A stretch of DNA of 64,000 nucleotides from Dryobates pubescens (Eukaryota > Chordata > Aves > Piciformes > Picidae): the NCBI RefSeq assembly GCF_014839835.1, contig NC_071621.1, positions 12,775,421 to 12,839,420 on the forward strand, read 5' to 3'. Within the stretch, counting starts at the first letter, position 1. Each line of letters opens with the position of its first letter. Positions 29,212 to 41,117 of this stretch are shown here, in pieces. The notes beneath the pieces were generated by a model that saw only the letters and a list, made by a program, of their open reading frames with translations, was not told the DNA's origin and made no database searches. Position numbers and translations under genes: made by a program.

Positions 29212-29365
29212 CATAAGGAATAAATTCTTCACAGTGAGGGTGCCAAGATCCTGGGAGACATTGCCCAGAGAAGTTGTGGATACCCTGAAGTGTTTAAGGT
29301 GATGATGGATGGGGCTTTGATCACTTTTATCTAGTGGAAGAGGCTCCTGCCCACAGCTGCTGAAG
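29212..29365 (+). mobile_element. CR1 LINE 3' fragment at the outer palindrome edge
   Basis: From aaggaataaattcttcacag through ctagtggaagaggctcctgc. The left boundary of the inverted repeat falls inside its first bases. Confidence 0.7.
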
Positions 29366-30162
29366 GAGGAAGAGGTCCATCAGCTCCATTAGTGATCAGT
29401 GGTAGGGACTTCTTGAGACTGGCTAGAGAAGGGTGTTTAGAACTTATTAACCTTTGGGTCCAAACTGGGTTTTATCTCGGGTCTCCATGACAGCCTTGTG
29501 CCCAGGTCACAGCTTCTGCTTCCCCCAGTGTTGCCAGGCAGAAATTCTCCTCTTCAACAGCAAAGTTCACATCCCCATGGCGGCTGGAAACAGCACTGGC
29601 GTCCCAGGAGTCTCCTCTGCCTGTCTGCCCTTGTCCTGCCAGGGACCAGCACTGGGTTTTTCAAGGATAAAGACCTCTTCTGTGACCATCTCGAGTCTCT
29701 TATCAGCTGTGCCCAACAGCTGTGGCCACAAGCCATGGCCAGCAGCAGGGCACTGACACATCCCTGGGGCCAGCGTGATGCAACGTCCTGCAATCGGAGT
29801 AGGCAAAAGTTTCCTGTGAAACACAGGGGTTGGGGCCAGCTGGCAAGGCAGCAGCTCACAGAGGGTCCTGAGGGATTGCAAGTGGCCCTTAAGTCGTCAG
29901 CAAGTCCCTCCAGCCAGCCCACATCACAGGGCTTGTCTGGGAGCATCTTGTGTTTCTAATTGGTCATGATCAACAGCGGTGGTGAGCACTTCCCTGGATG
30001 TCCCACAGCACCCCTGTCCTGGAGCACCACCAGCCTCTCCAGCTGCCCAGCACACAGCCTGAGCCAAAAGCCACTGATGGAGGTGCCTGCAGGCCTCCCT
30101 CACCGTGACCAGCATTTTCTCCAGGTAAAATGAGTCCTACCCCTGAGCTCTAGCCATGTAGA

Positions 30163-30333
30163 GTCATAGATTAGTAGAATGGTTTGGGTTGGAAGGCACC
30201 TTAAAGAGTCTTGAAGACTCCCAGTTTGGTGACCAGGATGTCATGCAGGACAGTTCCAAATGCTTTAGACAAGTCCAGGTGGGTGCCATCAGTTGCTCTA
30301 CCCTTATCCACTCATACTGTAGCTCCATCAACC
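30163..30333 (-). mobile_element. CR1 LINE fragment (internal gap)
   Basis: A reversed tail (agtagaatggtttgggttgg) is joined directly to a CR1 RT-region block (ttggtgaccaggatgtcatg), so most of the element is missing. Confidence 0.7.
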
Positions 30334-30334
30334 C

Positions 30335-31018
30335 CACCTATTAGTACAGGCTGGGGACTGACCTGCTGGAGAGCAGTGAAGGGGAAAAGGACCTGGGGGT
30401 CCTAGTGGATGGAAGGATGACCATGAGTCAGCAATGTGATCTTGTGGTCAAGAAGGCCAATGCCATTGTGGGGTGGATTAGAAGGAGTGTGGTTAACAGG
30501 TCAAGTAAGGTTCTCCTGCCCCTCTACTCTGCCCTGCTGAGGCCACCTCTGGAATCTTGTGTCCAGTTCTGGGCCCCTCAGTTCAAGAAGGAGCTCAGGG
30601 AACTGCTTGAGAGAGTCTGGCTCAGAGCCACAAAAATAATGAAGACAGTGGAACATCTTCCTTAGGGGCAGAGCCTGAGGGAGCTGAAGCTCTTTAGCTT
30701 GGAGAGGAGGAGACTGAGAGGTGACCTTAGTAATGTTTGTAAATATGTGAAGGGTGAGTGCCAAGAGGATGGAGCCAGGCTCTGCTGGGTGATGCCCAAG
30801 GACAGGACAAGGGGCAATGGGTGGAGGTTGAGACAAAGGAAGTTCCATGGAAACAGAGGAATGATTTATTTTTTTCAGTGTGAGGGTGACAGACACTGCA
30901 ACAGGCTGCCCAGGGGGTTGTGGAGTCTCCCTCTGGAGATATTCAAGACCTGCCTGGATGTGCTCTGGTGTCATCTGCTCTAGGTGATCTTGCTCTGGCA
31001 GTGGGGTTGGACTGGAGT
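30335..31018 (+). mobile_element. CR1 LINE 3' fragment
   Basis: From agtacaggctggggactgac to ggggttggactgg, ending where the tandem unit begins. Mirrored at 46337-47020. Confidence 0.82.
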
Positions 31019-31164
31019 GCTGTTTGCCCAGATTTTGGAGAATTGGTCCTTGGCAGCTGCTTTTATAGAAGAACAAAACTTATGTGGTGGTGCAATGAGA
31101 TCCTCAGGCTGCTGCACCCCGACCCCAGTGTTAGGGCAAATCTCCTCCTGACCTACTATCCTAC

Positions 31165-32500
31165 TGGGGAGATCATAGAATCATAGAATCAATAAGGTTG
31201 AAAAGGACTGGAATGGGCTGCTCAGGGAGGTGGTGGAGACACCATCCATGGAGGTGTTCAAGAGGGGACTGGACGTGGCACTTGGTGCCATGGTCTAGTC
31301 ATGAGGTCTGTGGTGACAGATTGGACTTGATGATCTTTGAGGTCTCTTCCAACCTTGGTGATTCTGTGATTCCGTGACCTCAGAGCACATCGAGTCCAAC
31401 CCATCACCCAACACCTCGTGACTAAACCATGGCACCAAGTGCTATGTCCAATCCTTTTTCAAACACTTCCAGGGACAGTGACTCCACCACCTCCCTGGGC
31501 AGCACATCCCAATGGCCAATTATTCTTTCTGGGAAGAACTTTCTCCTCACCTCAAGCCTAAACTTCCCCTGACACAGCTTGAGACTGTGTCCTCTTGTTT
31601 TGGTGCTGGGTGCTGGGAGCCAAGGTGCCCACCTGGCTACAACCTCCTTTTAGGAAGTTGTAGACAGCAATAAGGTCTCCCCTGATCCTCTTCTCCAGGC
31701 TAAACAACCCCAGCTCCCTCAGCCTCTCCTCACAGGGCTGTGCTCAAGGCCTCTCCCCAGCCTCGTTGCCCTTCTCTGGACACGTTCAAGTGTCTCAATG
31801 TTCTCCTTAAATTGAGGGGCCCAGAACTGGGCACAGGACTCAAGGTGTGGCCTAACCAGTGCAGAGTACAGGGGCACAATCACTTCCCTGGTCCTGCTGG
31901 CCACACTATTCCTGATCCAGGCCAAGATGCCATTGGCCTTCTTGGCCACCTGGGCACACTGCTGGCTCGTGTTCAGCCTACTGTCAACCAGTACCCCCAG
32001 GTCTCTGCCTGGCTGCTCTCCAGCCACTCCAACCCCAGCCTGTAGCACTGCATGGGGTTGTTGTGGCCAATGTGCAGCACCCTGCACTTGGACTTGTTGA
32101 ATGCCATCCTGTTGAACTCTGCCCATCTGTCCAGCCTGTCAAGATTCCTCTGCAGAGCTCTCTCACCCTCTAGCAGAGTAACACTTGCCCCTAGCCTGGT
32201 GTCACCTGCAAATTTACTGATGATGGACTCAATCCCCTCCTCCAGATCATCAATAAAGATATTGAAGAGGATGGGGCCCAGCACTGATCCCTGGGGGACA
32301 CCACTAGTGACTGGCTGCCAGTGACAAAGGCCTTCCAAAAGTCCAGGTAGACTACATCCACAGCCTGCCCCACATCCACCAGGCAGTCCCCTGATCATAG
32401 GAGATCAGGTTGGTCAGGCAGGACCTGCCCTTCCTAGATCCATGCTGGCTGGGCCTGAGCCCTTGGCTGTCCCGCAGGTGTGCTGTGATTGCCCCCAGTC
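31165..32500 (-). mobile_element. CR1 LINE, RT domain plus 3' end (unit 1)
   Basis: On the minus strand it reads [20 protein letters not shown], a hallmark of the CR1 reverse transcriptase. The catalytic FADD box is changed to FAGD. A younger CR1 is inserted at 31209-31375, and about 126 bases present in unit 2 (35653-35778) are missing here. 5'-truncated near the [14 protein letters not shown] block. Confidence 0.88.
31209..31375 (+). mobile_element. CR1 LINE 3' tip (nested; site empty in unit 2)
   Basis: Runs from tggaatgggctgctcaggg to gattctgtgattccgt. The corresponding site in unit 2 (about 34,705) is uninterrupted; the insertion is present in the right arm at 45980-46146. Confidence 0.88.
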
Positions 32501-34509
32501 TTCCACAGCCATGGGGTGGAAAGATGAAAACTCCCATGTCCCCATGTCATCCCTGCCACCTCCTCCTGTCAGATACTCCAATGCCTCTGCTTCCCCCCTC
32601 AAATCCCCCAGGGTTCTCTTGCTCGTAGCTCAGACCTGCCTAGCACTTTTTCAGGTGTAAGAGGGCGTCAGCTTCTGCTGCCAGCTGCCATCTCCTCCCA
32701 GAAGATTCCCAGCCATCCTTCTCACTGCTGTGGAGTTGCCAGACCCCTCTCTAGAGCCCCCCACCCTGGTAGCTACTTAGCCAGAGGTGACCAGTGCCCA
32801 TAACCTTGCTGTGGGGAGGATAAGTCAAAGCCAGAATGGTCTTGAGAGCTGGGACAGAAGTCATCAACAGGCAAAAGGAGGTGAGAGTTCCTGTTTAACC
32901 CAAACCTGGACAAGGGGCTGGGGTCTTGGGGGTATTTGCTTCCCACAGAGCCTGACTTCTGATAATCTGCTGCCCTTCAGGGCCTGTCCCCAGACTCAGA
33001 CCCTGTGTGAGACAGCTCCAGGGCAGAAATCGTGATGACCAGGAGAAAGGCACGGAAAGCTGTGGGGCAAAGAGCAGCACCAGCAGTGGTGGGACATCCC
33101 TGGGGAGGTTTCTGAAGGGAACCTCGAACCTGGCAATTCCTTACTGTGTGAGCTGACGACGCCCTGCTTCTCTTCTGATGGCACATCAGTGAGTGTGGGC
33201 AGAAATTCTTTACAATGAGGGCAGAGAGACAAAGGAATAGGTTGCCAACACGGGTGACCCACCCTGGCACATGTTCAAGATCAGGGGGCTCTCAGCAACC
33301 TGCTGTAGTGCAAGATGTCTTTGCACAGAGCAAGGGGATGAAACTAGATAGTCTCTGAAGGTCCCTTCCACCCTAAACCATCCCATGACCGATTCCTCTG
33401 TCACCCTGACACCTGGCTATTGGGCTGCAGGTGGCTGTGGACCATGTACCTGTGGCCTGCAAAAAGTGGGGACAAGCTGAAGCTAAGGTGGTCATGACAG
33501 ATAGAAGAAATTACCTGAACAGGCAAGAAGAGGTGAGAGCAAATGCAACCCAAACCTGGACATGAGGCTGGAGTCCCAGGAGCGGTTGCTTTCTAGAGAG
33601 GCTGAGACTGCAGCTCCACTGGGCCCCAGGGATAGTCCCCAGGCTCAGCCCTGCTTGGAGCAGCTCCAGGACAGAAAACCTGATGGGCAGGAGAAAGGCA
33701 TGGAGAGCTCTGGGGCACAGAGCAGCAGCAGCTGTGGTGCTCACCCAGGCAGGGACTTCTAAAGAGCTTCTGAACCTGGTGATTGTGTTGTGCATGGAGT
33801 GATGCTTTCCTCCCTCTTTTTCTTCCTCCCTCCCATGGTTCTGGGTGCCCAGCAGCAGAGTTCAGTGTTCATGTTGTTGCTTGTCTGGGCTGTGTTTGGC
33901 ACAGACAGTGGGCAGCAGATGATACTGGTGTTGCTGGTGACATAATGAGGAATTGTTTTTAGGATGAGGGTGGTGACATACAGGAACAAGTGGCCCAGAG
34001 AAGTTCTGTATGCCCTATGGTAGGATAGGGGTCTGAGCTACCTGATCTAGTGAAAGATGCCCTGCCAAGGACAGGGGGTTAGACCAGGTGGTCTCTGAAG
34101 GTCCCTTCCAACCAAAACCACCCCATGACTCTGACTCCTTGTGCCTTTGAATTTCCCATCACTGCACTGGAAAGTTCCCTCATGGCAGAGCCGGCGTCCC
34201 CCTGCCCCACGCTGGGACACTCCCCAGGGGCTGCAGGCAGCACAAAGCAGCAGACCAACAGTGTTGGTTCAACAGAGGCAGAGAAGCTCTAAAGGTGATT
34301 TGGAGTTCTCATGTCCCTCTTCTAGTTCCCTAGCCTATGCCACTGCACTTCCACTTGAGGTGACATTGCCCTGGGGGCAGCTTAGGTATCTCCCAGAATC
34401 TCCATCACGCTCCACTTTCCCTAGAGAAGACACAAGGCTGCAGCCTTGCCAGGGCTGAGGAGCACTGTGGGGGCCAGATTTGCTCTGAGGTCCTCATGCT
34501 GGATTTCGG
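32501..34509 (+). other. Non-CR1 part of unit 1 and spacer
   Basis: No gene seen. 33495-33800 is a diverged repeat of 32850-33160. 34125-34265 repeats the sequence just beyond the THRSP copy A 3' end (36845-36985). 34266-34509 shows nothing recognisable. Confidence 0.6.
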
Positions 34510-36985
34510 GAGTGATGTTTGCCCAGATTTTGGAGAACTGGTCCTTGGCAGCTGCTTTTATAGAAGAACAAAACTTGTGTGGTGGTGCAATGAGATCCTC
34601 AGGCTGCTGCACCCCAGCCCCTGTGTTAGGGCAAATCCCCCTCTGACCCACTGTCCTACTGGGGAGACCATAGAATCATAGAATCAGTAAGGTTGGAAAA
34701 GACCTCAGAGCTCATTGAGTCCAACCCATCACCCAACACCTCATGACTAACTAAACCATGGCTTCAAGTGCCACCTCCAATCCTTTTTCAAACACCTCCA
34801 GGGAGGGTGACTCCACCACCTCCCTGGGCAGCGCATCCCAATGGCCAATTATTCTTTCTGGGAAGAACTTTCTCCTCACCTTGAGCCTAAGCTTCCCCTG
34901 GCACACCTTGAGACTGTGTCCTCTTGTTCTGGGAGAAGAGACCAAACCCCTCCTGGCTACAACCTCCCTTCAGGAAGTTGTAGACAGCAATAAGGTCCCC
35001 CCTGATCCTCTTCTTCAGGCTAAACAACCCCAGTTCCCTCAGCCTCTCCTCATAGGCCTTGTGCTCCAAACCCCTCCCCAGCCTCGTTGCCCTTCCTGGA
35101 CACGCTCAAGTGTCTCAATGTCCTTCTTATATTGTGGGTCCCTGAACTGCGCACAGGACTCAAGGTGTGGCCTAACCAGTGCAGAGTACAGGGGCAGAAT
35201 GACCTCCCTGCTCCTGCTGGCCACACTATTCCTAATGCAGGCCAAGATGCCATTGGCCTTCTTGGCCACCTGGGCACACTGCTGGCTCATGTTCAGCCTA
35301 CTGTCAACCAGTACCCCCAGGTCTCTGCCTGGCTGCTCTCCAGCCACTCTGTCCCCAGCCTGAACCTCTGCATGGAGTTGTTGTGGCCAATGTGCAGCAC
35401 CCGGCACTTCGACCTGTTGAATGCCATCCTGTTGGACTCTGCCCATCTGTCCAGCCTGTCAAGATCCCTCTGCAGAGGGATCTCTCTCTCTCACCCTCTA
35501 GCAGAGTAACACCTGCCCCTAGCCTGGTGTCACCTGCAAATTTACTGATGATGGACTCAATCCCCTCCTCCAGATCATCAATAAAGATATTGAAGAGGAT
35601 GGGGCCCAGCACTGATCCCTGGGGGACACCACTAGTGACTGGCCTCCAGCTGGATGTGGCACCATTCACCACCACTCCCTGACCACCACCCTCCAGCCAG
35701 CTCCTAACCCAGCACAGACTGCTGCTGTCCAAGCCAGGGGCTGACAGCTTGGCCAGGAGTTTGCTGTGGGGGACGGTGACAAAGGCCTTCCAAAAGTCCA
35801 GGTAGACTACATCCACAGCCTGCCCCACATCCACCAGGCAGTCCCCTGATCATAGGAGATCAGGTTGGTCAGGCAGGACCTGCCCTTCCTAGATCCATGC
35901 TGGCTGGGCCTGAGCCCTTGGCTGTCCCGCAGGTGTGCTGTGATTGCCCCCAGTCTTCCACAGCCATGGGGTGGAAAGATGAAAACTCCCATGTCCCCAT
36001 GTCATCCCTGCCACCTCCTCCTGTCAGATACTCCAATGCCTCTGCTTTCCCCCTCAAATCCCCCAGGGTTCTCTTGCTCGTAGCTCAGACCTGCCTAGCA
36101 CTTTTTCAGGTGTAAGAGGGCGTCAGCTTCTGCTGCCAGCTGCCATCTCCTCCCAGAAGATTCCCAGCCATCCTTCTCACTGCTGTGGAGTTGCCAGACC
36201 CCTCTCTAGAGCCCCCCACCCTGGTAGCTACTTAGCCAGAGGTGACCAGTGCCCATAACCTTGCTGTGGGGAGGATAAGTCAAAGCCAGAATGGTCTTGA
36301 GAGCTGGGACAGAAGTCATCAACAGGCAAAAGGAGGTGAGAGTTCCTGTTTAACCCAAACCTGGACAAGGGGCTGGGGTCTTGGGGGTATTTGCTTCCCA
36401 CAGAGCCTGACTTCTGATAATCTGCTGCCCTTCAGGGCCTGTCCCCAGACTCAGACCCTGTGTGAGACAGCTCCAGGGCAGAAATCGTGATGACCAGGAG
36501 AAAGGCGCGGAAAGCTGTGGGGCAAAGAGCAGCACCAGCAGTGGTGGGACATCCCTGGGGAGGTTTCTGAAGGGAACCTCGAACCTGGCAATTCCTTACT
36601 GTGTGAGCTGACGACGCCCTGCTTCTCTTCTGATGGCACATCAGTGAGTGTGGGCAGAAATTCTTTACAATGAGGGCAGAGAGACAAAGGAATAGGTTGC
36701 CAACACGGGTGACCCACCCTGGCACATGTTCAAGATCAGGGGGCTCTCAGCAACCTGCTGTAGTGCAAGATGTCCTTGCACAGAGCAAGGGGATGAAACT
36801 AGATAGTCTCTGAAGGTCCCTTCCACCCTAAACCATCCCATGACTGATTCCTCGTCCCTTTGAATTCCCCATCACTGCACGGGGAAGTTCCCTCATGGCA
36901 GAGCCGGCGTCCCCCTGCCCCACGCTGGGCCACTCCCCAAGGGCTGCAGGCAGCACAAAGCAGCAGACCAACAGCGTTTTACAGA
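34510..36985 (+). repeat. Tandem segmental unit 2 (left arm)
   Basis: Second copy of 31015-34265, directly abutting the 3' end of THRSP copy A. It lacks the nested CR1 and keeps the ~126-base RT segment lost from unit 1. Confidence 0.85.
34668..35960 (-). mobile_element. CR1 LINE, RT domain plus 3' end (unit 2)
   Basis: The minus-strand frame at 35304-35834 contains [20 protein letters not shown] and [20 protein letters not shown]. It has the same FADD-to-FAGD change as unit 1, so both derive from one insertion. Confidence 0.9.
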
Positions 36986-37361
36986 AGTGGGTTTATTAGC
37001 AAAGACTGGGGCAGGTGTCCCTTCGAGTCCAGGTACCAGCTGGAAAAGGGCTCGGCGGTCGCAGGGGACCGGGGGAGCTCAGGGCCGCCACGCAACGGCG
37101 CTGCCTTTCGTGCTGCTCTTTGAAAATAAAGAAGATGGCACAGGGCATGTGGCTCTCCTGAGGGACCTCAGCACGACCAGATGCTTCTTCCTATGAGGAT
37201 AAGGCACCATCTGGCTCTCTGGCGGCTGCGACCGTCGCTGCTGCGCGCTGCCAGCGCAGGACATCGGCTGCCGTGGTCCCAGGAGGGTCAGTGGGGCTGG
37301 GGAGGAGCCTGCGACGGTCGGTCATGGGGATGTCCTCTTCTTCATGCCACCAGCACCCATC
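36975..37361 (-). other. THRSP: THRSP copy A exon 2 (3' UTR)
   Basis: Mirror of 43446-43832. Bounded by an acceptor (ctgccattgcag on the minus strand) and the poly(A) signal. THRSP genes typically have a non-coding second exon. Inferred. Confidence 0.5.
36992..36997 (-). terminator. THRSP: THRSP copy A poly(A) signal
   Basis: AATAAA on the minus strand, 666 bases beyond the stop codon, at the end of the inferred non-coding exon 2. Confidence 0.7.
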
Positions 37362-37662
37362 CTGCAATGGCAGATGTCCTTGAGCCCGAAGGCCTTACTG
37401 AGGACAGAGCTGGTCCACCAACCCCAGATCCCTTGACCCCAAACCCCAAAGTTTCTGCACAGAGGGATGAGATGAGTCCCACCCTTCAGCGTGGAGCTGG
37501 AATCCTGGCAGCATTTGAGGGGACAGCCTTCATCTCAAGGCACTTCTCAGGAGCTTCCCACCCCTGCCTTCTCGGGGACTACTCCGGGACGTTGGGCGCC
37601 CCTTGCCCCAGTGCACCTGGGCTCCACGTCCCCCCAGCTCTTACCTGGGTGCCAGGGCAGGG

Positions 37663-38070
37663 TCACCAGCTGGGCTGCCCCTCGCTGGGGCTGATCTGCT
37701 CCAGGATCTGGCTGTACCTCCGGGTGAGGGCGTTGGTGTCCCTGGTGAGGTGGGTGAGGACCTGCTGCAGGCCGGCCAAGTGGCGGGAGAGGCGCTCCTC
37801 CAGCTCCGCATCCATGGTGTCGCTGTCATCTGAGGAGCCGTTGGTGTCGGCGTCGGCACCGCTCTGGCTCTGGTCGGTGACAGAGGCCAGGCCCTTCTCC
37901 ACCATGGGCTTGATGGCTTTGAGGAGCTGGTAGCGCTCATAGAGGTCTGTGTTGCCTTCCGGGGCCGAGGCCGAGCCCTTCTCCTGCGGGTAGACTCCTC
38001 GCAGCAGGCTGGGGAACATCACCTCCTGCTCCATCTTCTGGGTGGCTGAGAAGTACTGCTCCATGGCCAT
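37663..38070 (-). CDS. THRSP: THRSP (Spot 14) copy A
   Basis: Thyroid-hormone-responsive Spot 14, a small acidic regulator of fatty-acid synthesis. In mammals it pairs with MID1IP1 and modulates acetyl-CoA carboxylase. The 135-residue frame starts MAMEQYFSATQKMEQEVMFP and carries NTDLYERYQLLKAIKPMVEK. A variable acidic linker (SGADADTNGSSDDSDTMD) leads to a C-terminal helix (LSRHLAGLQQVLTHLTRDTN) ending RRYSQILEQISPSEGQPSW. I chose the Met that matches the family start, although the frame stays open upstream. A splice donor follows the stop (37644 on the minus strand). The protein is identical to copy B. It lies in the left arm, transcribed away from the palindrome centre. Chicken is known to carry duplicated Spot 14 genes; I cannot assign alpha or beta. 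Confidence 0.95.
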   Translation of the reverse strand: MAMEQYFSATQKMEQEVMFPSLLRGVYPQEKGSASAPEGNTDLYERYQLLKAIKPMVEKGLASVTDQSQSGADADTNGSSDDSDTMDAELEERLSRHLAGLQQVLTHLTRDTNALTRRYSQILEQISPSEGQPSW

Positions 38071-38460
38071 GCTCCCACAGCTCCCACAGTGCTGCTCTGG
38101 GCTCCTCTCGGGGTGCTGCCTGCTCCCCGTCACCACTGAGGCCTTTTTATGCAGCACCGGGGCACGTCCCTCCTCTGCTCTCCTCTGCTGTCCCCTCCTG
38201 CCAGCCCTGGGCCGGACGGGGTGGCCACGGGGCTGGGCTTGGCTCCGGCCCAGCTGGGCCCTGGCCATGTGTGTCCTTGGCTCTGTGCAACGTGTCCTGG
38301 CCCAGCCTCCCCGTGGCCTTCGCCCAAGCTGGCCGGGGGTCCCACTCTGCCCACAGGACAGGCGCGGGGTGGTGAGGAGGCAGGGTACCCGGGGCCTCTC
38401 CCGCCCTGCTGCAGGTGCCCCCAGTACAACCGCTTCTGGGGCTCCGGGAGACTGGGGCCA
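38071..38460 (-). promoter_or_regulatory. THRSP: THRSP copy A proximal promoter and 5' UTR
   Basis: Mirror of the copy B promoter. The TATA-like CATAAAAAGG lies at 38142-38151 (minus strand), about 75 bases before the ATG. The block to about 38,460 is alignable by eye with the copy C promoter. Confidence 0.75.
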
Positions 38461-38879
38461 GCTCTTGCTCCCCAGTGCAGGCAGCAGTGCTGCCAGGGGG
38501 GCGTCACCTGTGCCCCCTCCTTGCTGCCACACGCTCGGGACGTGAACCCTGCAGGGGCATTGAGCAACCACCTGCTGCAGACTGTGGAAAATGCCGCTGG
38601 GGATGTGCTGCAACGCAGAGTCCCACGTGGGGGCCTGAGCACAGAGGAGCCAACTGGTGCCCAGACATGGGGGGCCCCAGACACATCCCTTCTTCCCTGC
38701 ATTTCCCTCAGCCTGGCAGGGACAGGGACAGAGGCCTGAAGCCGCTCTCTGGAGCTCCTGTGGCAGCAGCACAGTCGCTGCTGCCCACGGGGCGGTGTGA
38801 ATGGTGCCAGCTCCCCACTGCCCCCATCCTGAGGCAGAGGCCATAGCTGGGGCAACGACCATCACTGCCTGTCCACGCA

Positions 38880-39689
38880 TGTCCCCACGGTGTGTGGCAA
38901 TCAGGGAAGGTTGTTCTATTTGTGGAAAGGCTGCAGGGTCACTCATCCTTTTTGCAGTCTCGGCGGTGGCATCTGTCTCACCCCTGCCAAGTGTCCAACC
39001 CCGGTGCCCACACTGCTGCCCACTTTTCCTCCAGACGTGTCCCCATTGCTCCTCTTATCCCTCCCCACGTGCCTCTGGCATCTCTGGGTATCCTGCCATG
39101 GGGCACTGAAGTGCTGCCAGCCCTATGAAGGTGCCAGACGGGAGCTTGGCCTTGTCCAGCCATGTTGCTTGGTCTCTGCAGAACTCCTTGGAGGTGCAGG
39201 AACATCACAGGGTCTGGGGACAGAGGGACACCGGGGCCGTAACTGCCACCTTGCTTCTCTGTTTTGGCTTCAGCACTGCCTTCCCAAGCTGCTTGTAGCG
39301 CCCAGAGCAGTGGGCTGGGGGCTGCCCAGGGCTCAGCTGCACCAGGTCTCTCCCCAGCTTCCCACCCATGGGACATGGATCATTCCCAAAGCCTCCCTTT
39401 GTCTTCAGGGACCTTATCAGCCAAAAGCAGGCCCTCCACAGCCCCCTGGAAGACCTTAGGTGGAGCTTCTGCTGCTGGCAGCGATGGCAGGAGGAGGGAG
39501 AGGGGCTGGAGCCCAGCACAGCCACCATGGGGCTGCAGCATGGCTGGGGCCAGGATGAGCAGATTCAAGGGCGTCCAGCCCCAGGTTGGGTCCACCTGGG
39601 TAGAGGCCACAGCTGGGTCAGTGGCCAGCAGTGCCTGTCCTGCCGTGTCCCCGCAGCGTGTGGCAATCAGGGAAGGTTGTTCTATTTGT
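38880..39689 (+). repeat. Local ~770-base direct repeat near the palindrome centre
   Basis: The block gtggcaatcagggaaggttg plus ttctatttgt occurs at about 38,895 and again at about 39,660, each preceded by a similar gccatagctggg/gccacagctggg block. The left arm ends inside the second copy. Confidence 0.75.
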
Positions 39690-41117
39690 AGTCAAATAAC
39701 AGAATCAATCACAGAATTGCTTCAGTAGGAAGAGACCTTTAAGATCTTTGAACGGAACCACTGACTCTGTCAAGTGCTACTAAACCATGTCTCTCAGCAC
39801 CACATCTCTGTGGTGTTTAAACACGGTTTGGAGATTCAAACACCTCCCTGGGGAGCCTGTTCCAGTGTTTGAGAACCCTTTCAGGAAACTTTCCCTAACA
39901 CAACTTGAAGCCATTTCCTATTGTCCTATCACTTGTTACTAGGGAGAAAAGACCATCTCCCACCTGGCTACAACCTCCTTTCAGGGAGCTGTAGAGTGTG
40001 AGAAGGTCTTCCCTCAGGCTCCCTTTTTCCCCCAGACTTAACAACGCCTCTTCTCTCAGCCACTCCTCACCAGATCTGTTCTCCAGACCCTTCACCAGCT
40101 TTGTTACCCTTCTCTAGACCCATTCCAGGATCTCAATGCCCAATGTACTGAGGAGCCCAAAACTGAGCACTGTAGTCTAAGTGTGGCCTCACCAATGGTG
40201 TGTACAGGGAACAATCACTTCTCTGGTCCTGCTGGTCACACTGTTCCTGATATAGCCCAGGATGCTGTTGGCCTTCTTGGCCCCCTCAGCACACTGCTGA
40301 CTCAAGTTCAGCTAGCCCTCAACCTCTGCTGCCATAGTTTGGGCAAACCTCGCCCTGACCTTCTGGGGAGCACATCTTTAGCCACAGCCCAGAGTGGAGG
40401 AAATGCCATCACACGTGTCCCCAAGTGTCCCCGTCTTATCTCTGGTATTTCCTGCTATTGACTTCCCTCACAGCACTGCTGAGACCATGGGGAATGAAGG
40501 AGTCACAGCCCCAGGGTGCTGAGTGCCCCACCTCAGGCTGTGTCTGGCCCAGCTGCCCTAGGCAGAAGTGAAGATGCTGGGTCAGAGATATGCCAGGGGA
40601 GAGACCACATGTCCTGGAGGGTTGTGGAAGGGAGCCCCCTCCCAGGCACTGGCTGCCATGACTCCTGCTCGCTTGTCCCCAGTGGGAAGGAAATAACCCA
40701 GCAGAAGCTGATGGCTGTCACCAGAGGCTGCAGACAAACGTGTTCTCCATAAACCTCATGGAGAAGCTTCAGGCTCAGAGCAGATGCAGCACCCCGTGCC
40801 GACTGGGAGGGGACACTAGAACAACATTGCACCTCCCAGCAGTGCCATGGTGGCACAGATCCTGGATGTGGCCAAGCTCCTGGTGAGTAACTGCACAGGG
40901 CCAACAGTGCCCACAAGCCTCAGTGCAGTGCTGGCCTCATGGCAGGAGACTCAGAAACCCTGGGGACACCTGGGAAAGGACAGGAGGATCAGTGGGGAGA
41001 AGCCTGCTGAGGAGAGGACAGGCAGCAGTGTGGGCACCTGGCTTGAACAAGTGGCAGGAGTGGGAGCGATGCCACTGCTGAGACTGCAAAAAGGATGAGA
41101 GACCCTGCAGCCTTTCC
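39690..41117 (+). other. Palindrome spacer (1.4 kb)
   Basis: Sequence between the arms. 39700-40320 is a minus-strand CR1 and 40321-40940 shows nothing recognisable. About 40940-41117 continues a diverged copy of the inner direct repeat (similar to 38.92-39.09 kb) beyond the arm match. Confidence 0.8.
39700..40320 (-). mobile_element. CR1 LINE 3' fragment in the spacer
   Basis: Reversed tail (cacagaattgcttcagtagg) through the ggccttcttggcc block. It abuts the left arm end within about 10 bases. Confidence 0.83.

Larger units (their letters stand above)
31015..34265 (+). repeat. Tandem segmental unit 1 (left arm)
   Basis: Starts at tgtttgcccagattttggag and ends at the gcagcagaccaacag block. 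It repeats as unit 2 at 34510-36985. The CR1-containing first half is several percent diverged from unit 2. The stretch 32.33-33.40 kb is almost identical to 35.78-36.84 kb (only about four differences seen). Unit 1 alone has an extra 0.7 kb (33.40-34.12 kb). Confidence 0.85.
29217..39689 (+). repeat. Inverted repeat, left arm (10.5 kb)
   Basis: Reverse complement of 41118-48138. Inner part: left and right positions sum to 80807 (36.0-39.69 kb with 41.12-44.8 kb). Outer part: they sum to 77355 (29.22-32.3 kb with 45.0-48.14 kb). The shift is an extra ~3.45-kb unit in this arm. Sampled stretches differ at well under 2% of positions. Contains THRSP copy A on the minus strand and several CR1 pieces. 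Confidence 0.95.

Noticed and set aside
29454-30115. Overlapping 100-153 codon frames in the outer palindrome arm
   Set aside because: Present on both strands in competing frames; no domain and no splice context.
37181-37933. A 250-codon frame antisense to THRSP (mirror 42874-43626)
   Set aside because: A shadow of the THRSP coding strand and its exon 2; no domain.
37663-38946. A 427-codon frame running through the THRSP copy A promoter into the gene (and its mirror 41861-43144)
   Set aside because: The frame crosses the TATA-like element and the family start site. GC-rich DNA gives long open frames by chance, and only the last 135 codons match Spot 14.
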